A stretch of DNA of 8,152 nt, taken from assembly GCA_947462865.1 (NCBI GenBank), contig CANHRW010000084.1, forward strand, positions 1-8,152, read 5' to 3'. A program made the position numbers and the translations under genes. Position 1 is the stretch's first letter; each line of letters opens with the position of its first letter. The notes under the pieces are model-generated. The model was not told the DNA's origin. It was given only the letters and a program-made list of their open reading frames with translations, and did not search any database. This document shows, one piece after another, positions 6,645-8,152 of this stretch. The DNA is from Bacteroidota bacterium. GTDB taxonomy: Bacteria > Bacteroidota > Bacteroidia > UKL13-3.

Positions 6645-7132
6645 TTTTGATTTTTTTGAGCATCTTTTTGTTCTAATTGTTGAATGGCATTTTTACTCCA
6701 ATCAATAATGGCTTGTCTTTGACTAGGATTTAAATCTGCAGCAGGATGCATGAAAACATAGCTTTCCATAGGCATTTCAGCTGCTTCTAACTGCTCTGCT
6801 ATTTCATGAAGTTTGTGTTTTTGTTTTTTAAGAGAATAACTCGCAAATTCTGAAAAATTGAGTTCGTGTTTGCCTTCTTCTACATGGTGTTTGATTAAAA
6901 AACTCACAGGAACCAGGTTGTCATACCAAACAGGATTGGTATAATTTGAATGGCAATCCAAGCAGGCCGTTTCGATACTTTTTTGAACAGATGAATCGGT
7001 TTGAATGACATGGGTATAATCTTTGGCTCCATACCAAGTGCCCTTGTTGTTGATATCATCTAAAAAACTGGCAATGCCAACTACACCCAACAAAGCTATT
7101 GCTATGTAGGTGAGTGTTTTTTTGTTCATCAT
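6641..7132 (-). CDS. Haem-binding domain protein, cytochrome-like (CxxCH)
   Basis: A 163-residue protein resembling the Bacteroidota haem-binding domain family (Haem_bd type). Residues 7-23 (TYIAIALLGVVGIASF region) form a signal anchor or signal peptide. The single CLDCH motif (57-61), the classical c-type haem attachment site with His61 as axial ligand, is followed by SNYTNPVWYDNLVPVSF and the LNFSEF motif (91-96). Conserved MPMESYVFMHP (120-130) supplies possible second ligands (Met). The rest is helical, with a Gln/Lys-rich end. It should face the periplasm; electron-transfer partners are not evident. The ATG (7132) overlaps the upstream gene's stop codon by 4 nt (ATGA); a second ATG immediately follows, so the start may be one codon later. 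Translational coupling to the glucosaminidase gene is likely. Confidence 0.88.
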   Translation of the reverse strand: MMNKKTLTYIAIALLGVVGIASFLDDINNKGTWYGAKDYTHVIQTDSSVQKSIETACLDCHSNYTNPVWYDNLVPVSFLIKHHVEEGKHELNFSEFASYSLKKQKHKLHEIAEQLEAAEMPMESYVFMHPAADLNPSQRQAIIDWSKNAIQQLEQKDAQKNQN

Positions 7133-7647
7133 GACTGGTGTCTGTTAAATTTACCCAAATGGTATTTTTTAATGGCATACAACACTCCAGTTACCCATCT
7201 TTTTCTGGCTTTGGCGTAGGTTTTACTAATGTGTTTGAGCCAAATACTGTTGTGTCTGCTGTTTTTAATTTTGGGATAGTATTTTCTACTGGTAACTATT
7301 TTGCAAAAATCAGCAAATGAAGCCGAGTCTGAATCGTATTCTTTGTATTGAGAGCGGTAAGATTTGTGTCTGTTTCTTAGCGTATTTTTGCCTTTCACAC
7401 CAAAATGATTTTTGAGCAATTTGCAGTTTTTACTGTTTCCAAAACCTGATTCTACTATGGCAACTCCCAAAATAACCGTAGTTGGTATTTGGGTCTCAAT
7501 GCTTAATTGAATAGCAATGGGTGCAAATTTTGCAATGTACGCTTGAGGGGTATACCTACGGGCATTTGCAGCAGATGCAATGCAAATAAAAACAAGGAGG
7601 CAAAACCAGCTCAGTTGACTTGAAAATATGTTGATCTTGTTTTTCAA
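7129..7647 (-). CDS. Secreted glucosaminidase-family peptidoglycan hydrolase
   Basis: A 172-residue protein with a signal peptide (hydrophobic SWFCLLVFICIASA, about 13-26, cut near SAANA). The mature part is a mannosyl-glycoprotein endo-beta-N-acetylglucosaminidase (FlgJ/LytD-type) domain. The family's motif appears as QIPTTVILGVAIVESGFGNS (53-72), with Glu66 the presumed catalytic acid. It continues with NHFGVKGK (80-87), a YDSDSASFADFCKIV segment (104-118), and a helical end with SRKYYPKIK and KYHLGKF. The role would be cleaving peptidoglycan glycan strands in the periplasm. The start codon is TTG: the preceding codon is a stop (TAA), no ATG occurs early in this frame, and this start gives a full signal peptide. 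It lies 31 nt past the uvrA stop codon with no terminator seen, so read-through from uvrA is plausible. It overlaps the haem-binding gene at ATGA. Confidence 0.85.
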   Translation of the reverse strand: MKNKINIFSSQLSWFCLLVFICIASAANARRYTPQAYIAKFAPIAIQLSIETQIPTTVILGVAIVESGFGNSKNCKLLKNHFGVKGKNTLRNRHKSYRSQYKEYDSDSASFADFCKIVTSRKYYPKIKNSRHNSIWLKHISKTYAKARKRWVTGVLYAIKKYHLGKFNRHQS

Positions 7648-7678
7648 TTAGCTGCAAGATAAACATTCGGGCAAATTT

Positions 7679-8152
7679 CTATTTCTTTTGCAGGTTCAAT
7701 TCTTTTTTCAGAAAAACCCCAGTATGGCTTTTGGCATGGATGGCAATTGCTTCCGGCGTGCCTACACATAAAATTTCCCCGCCATTTTTACCCCCCTCTG
7801 GACCCATATCAATAACCCAATCTGCCACTTTTACTACATCTAAATTGTGTTCAATAATGAGTACTGTATTTCCTTTGTCTACCAATTTTTGAATGACATC
7901 AAGCAATACCCGCACATCTTCAAAATGCAAGCCAGTTGTAGGTTCGTCTAAAATATAAAAAGTATTTCCGGTGTCTTTTTTACTGAGTTCGGTAGCCAAT
8001 TTAACCCTTTGTGCTTCTCCGCCACTCAATGTATTTGAAGCTTGACCCAAGGTGATATAACCAAGACCCACATCATTTAAAGAAACAATTTTTCTTAGTA
8101 TTTGAGGGGTGTTTTCAAAAAACACAACGGCATCTTCAATTGACATGTCTAA
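7679..8152 (-). CDS. uvrA: Excinuclease ABC subunit A, C-terminal part (cut by window edge)
   Basis: The last 157 residues of UvrA, the damage-recognition ATPase of nucleotide excision repair, open to the window edge at 8152. Visible features of the second ATPase domain: DVGLGYITLGQASNTLSGGEAQRVKL with the ABC signature LSGGEAQ, the Walker B and D-loop region YILDEPTTGLHF, and the H-loop region VLIIEHNLDVVKVADWVIDMGPEGG. The end TGVFLKKELNLQKK and TAG stop fit the family's usual end. The upstream two codons (LD) continue the frame beyond the first in-frame ATG, so that internal Met is not the start. Two thirds or more of the protein lies outside the window. It is the upstream-most member of a minus-strand run with the glucosaminidase and haem-binding genes. 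Confidence 0.98.
   Translation of the reverse strand, partial: LDMSIEDAVVFFENTPQILRKIVSLNDVGLGYITLGQASNTLSGGEAQRVKLATELSKKDTGNTFYILDEPTTGLHFEDVRVLLDVIQKLVDKGNTVLIIEHNLDVVKVADWVIDMGPEGGKNGGEILCVGTPEAIAIHAKSHTGVFLKKELNLQKK

Noticed and set aside
7630..7666. An alternative ATG start at 7666-7664 (peptide beginning MFILQL) upstream of the glucosaminidase gene.
   Set aside because: It is in a different frame and would not lead into the signal peptide or the glucosaminidase domain.

Overview
The window comes from a low-GC member of the Bacteroidota. The evidence is the protein families (Bacteroidota-type EF-Ts, S2, S9 and L13; a PAS histidine kinase ending in the FQTLQARDTFESTGVGLA-type block; a cytochrome-like haem-binding domain protein), a likely type IX secretion (T9SS) C-terminal domain, start codons without Shine-Dalgarno sequences, and a good match to the Bacteroidota promoter pattern TTG-N20-TAnnTTTG upstream of rplM. 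I cannot assign a genus; there are no rRNA or tRNA genes, CRISPR arrays or mobile elements here.

Layout. Positions 1-2932 (minus strand) hold a translation block transcribed rplM > rpsI > rpsB > tsf, with the 5' part of pyrH (UMP kinase) following and cut by the left window edge. A strong promoter precedes rplM. A terminator-like hairpin lies between rpsB and tsf, and a second, clear intrinsic terminator separates tsf from pyrH. After a 213-bp gap (2875-3087), positions 3088-5957 hold a two-gene minus-strand unit: a cytoplasmic sensor histidine kinase with about four PAS domains whose stop codon overlaps (ATGA) the start of a small secreted protein carrying a Kazal-like domain and a probable T9SS tail. 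A 66-bp divergent spacer separates the kinase from a plus-strand histidine phosphatase (6024-6644). That gene converges on, and overlaps by 4 nt, a minus-strand cluster: uvrA 3' end (cut by the right edge), then a secreted glucosaminidase-family protein with a TTG start, then a haem-binding CxxCH protein.

How the genes relate. The left block is core translation and nucleotide metabolism and is ordinary in content; its interesting part is transcript architecture (the internal terminator). The kinase/Kazal pair is the least conventional association: a cytosolic sensor translationally linked to an exported protease-inhibitor-like protein, with no response regulator in view. The glucosaminidase/haem-binding pair is also translationally coupled and sits close behind uvrA. 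I see no convincing multi-gene defence system, prophage or biosynthetic cluster; the findings are modest hypotheses.
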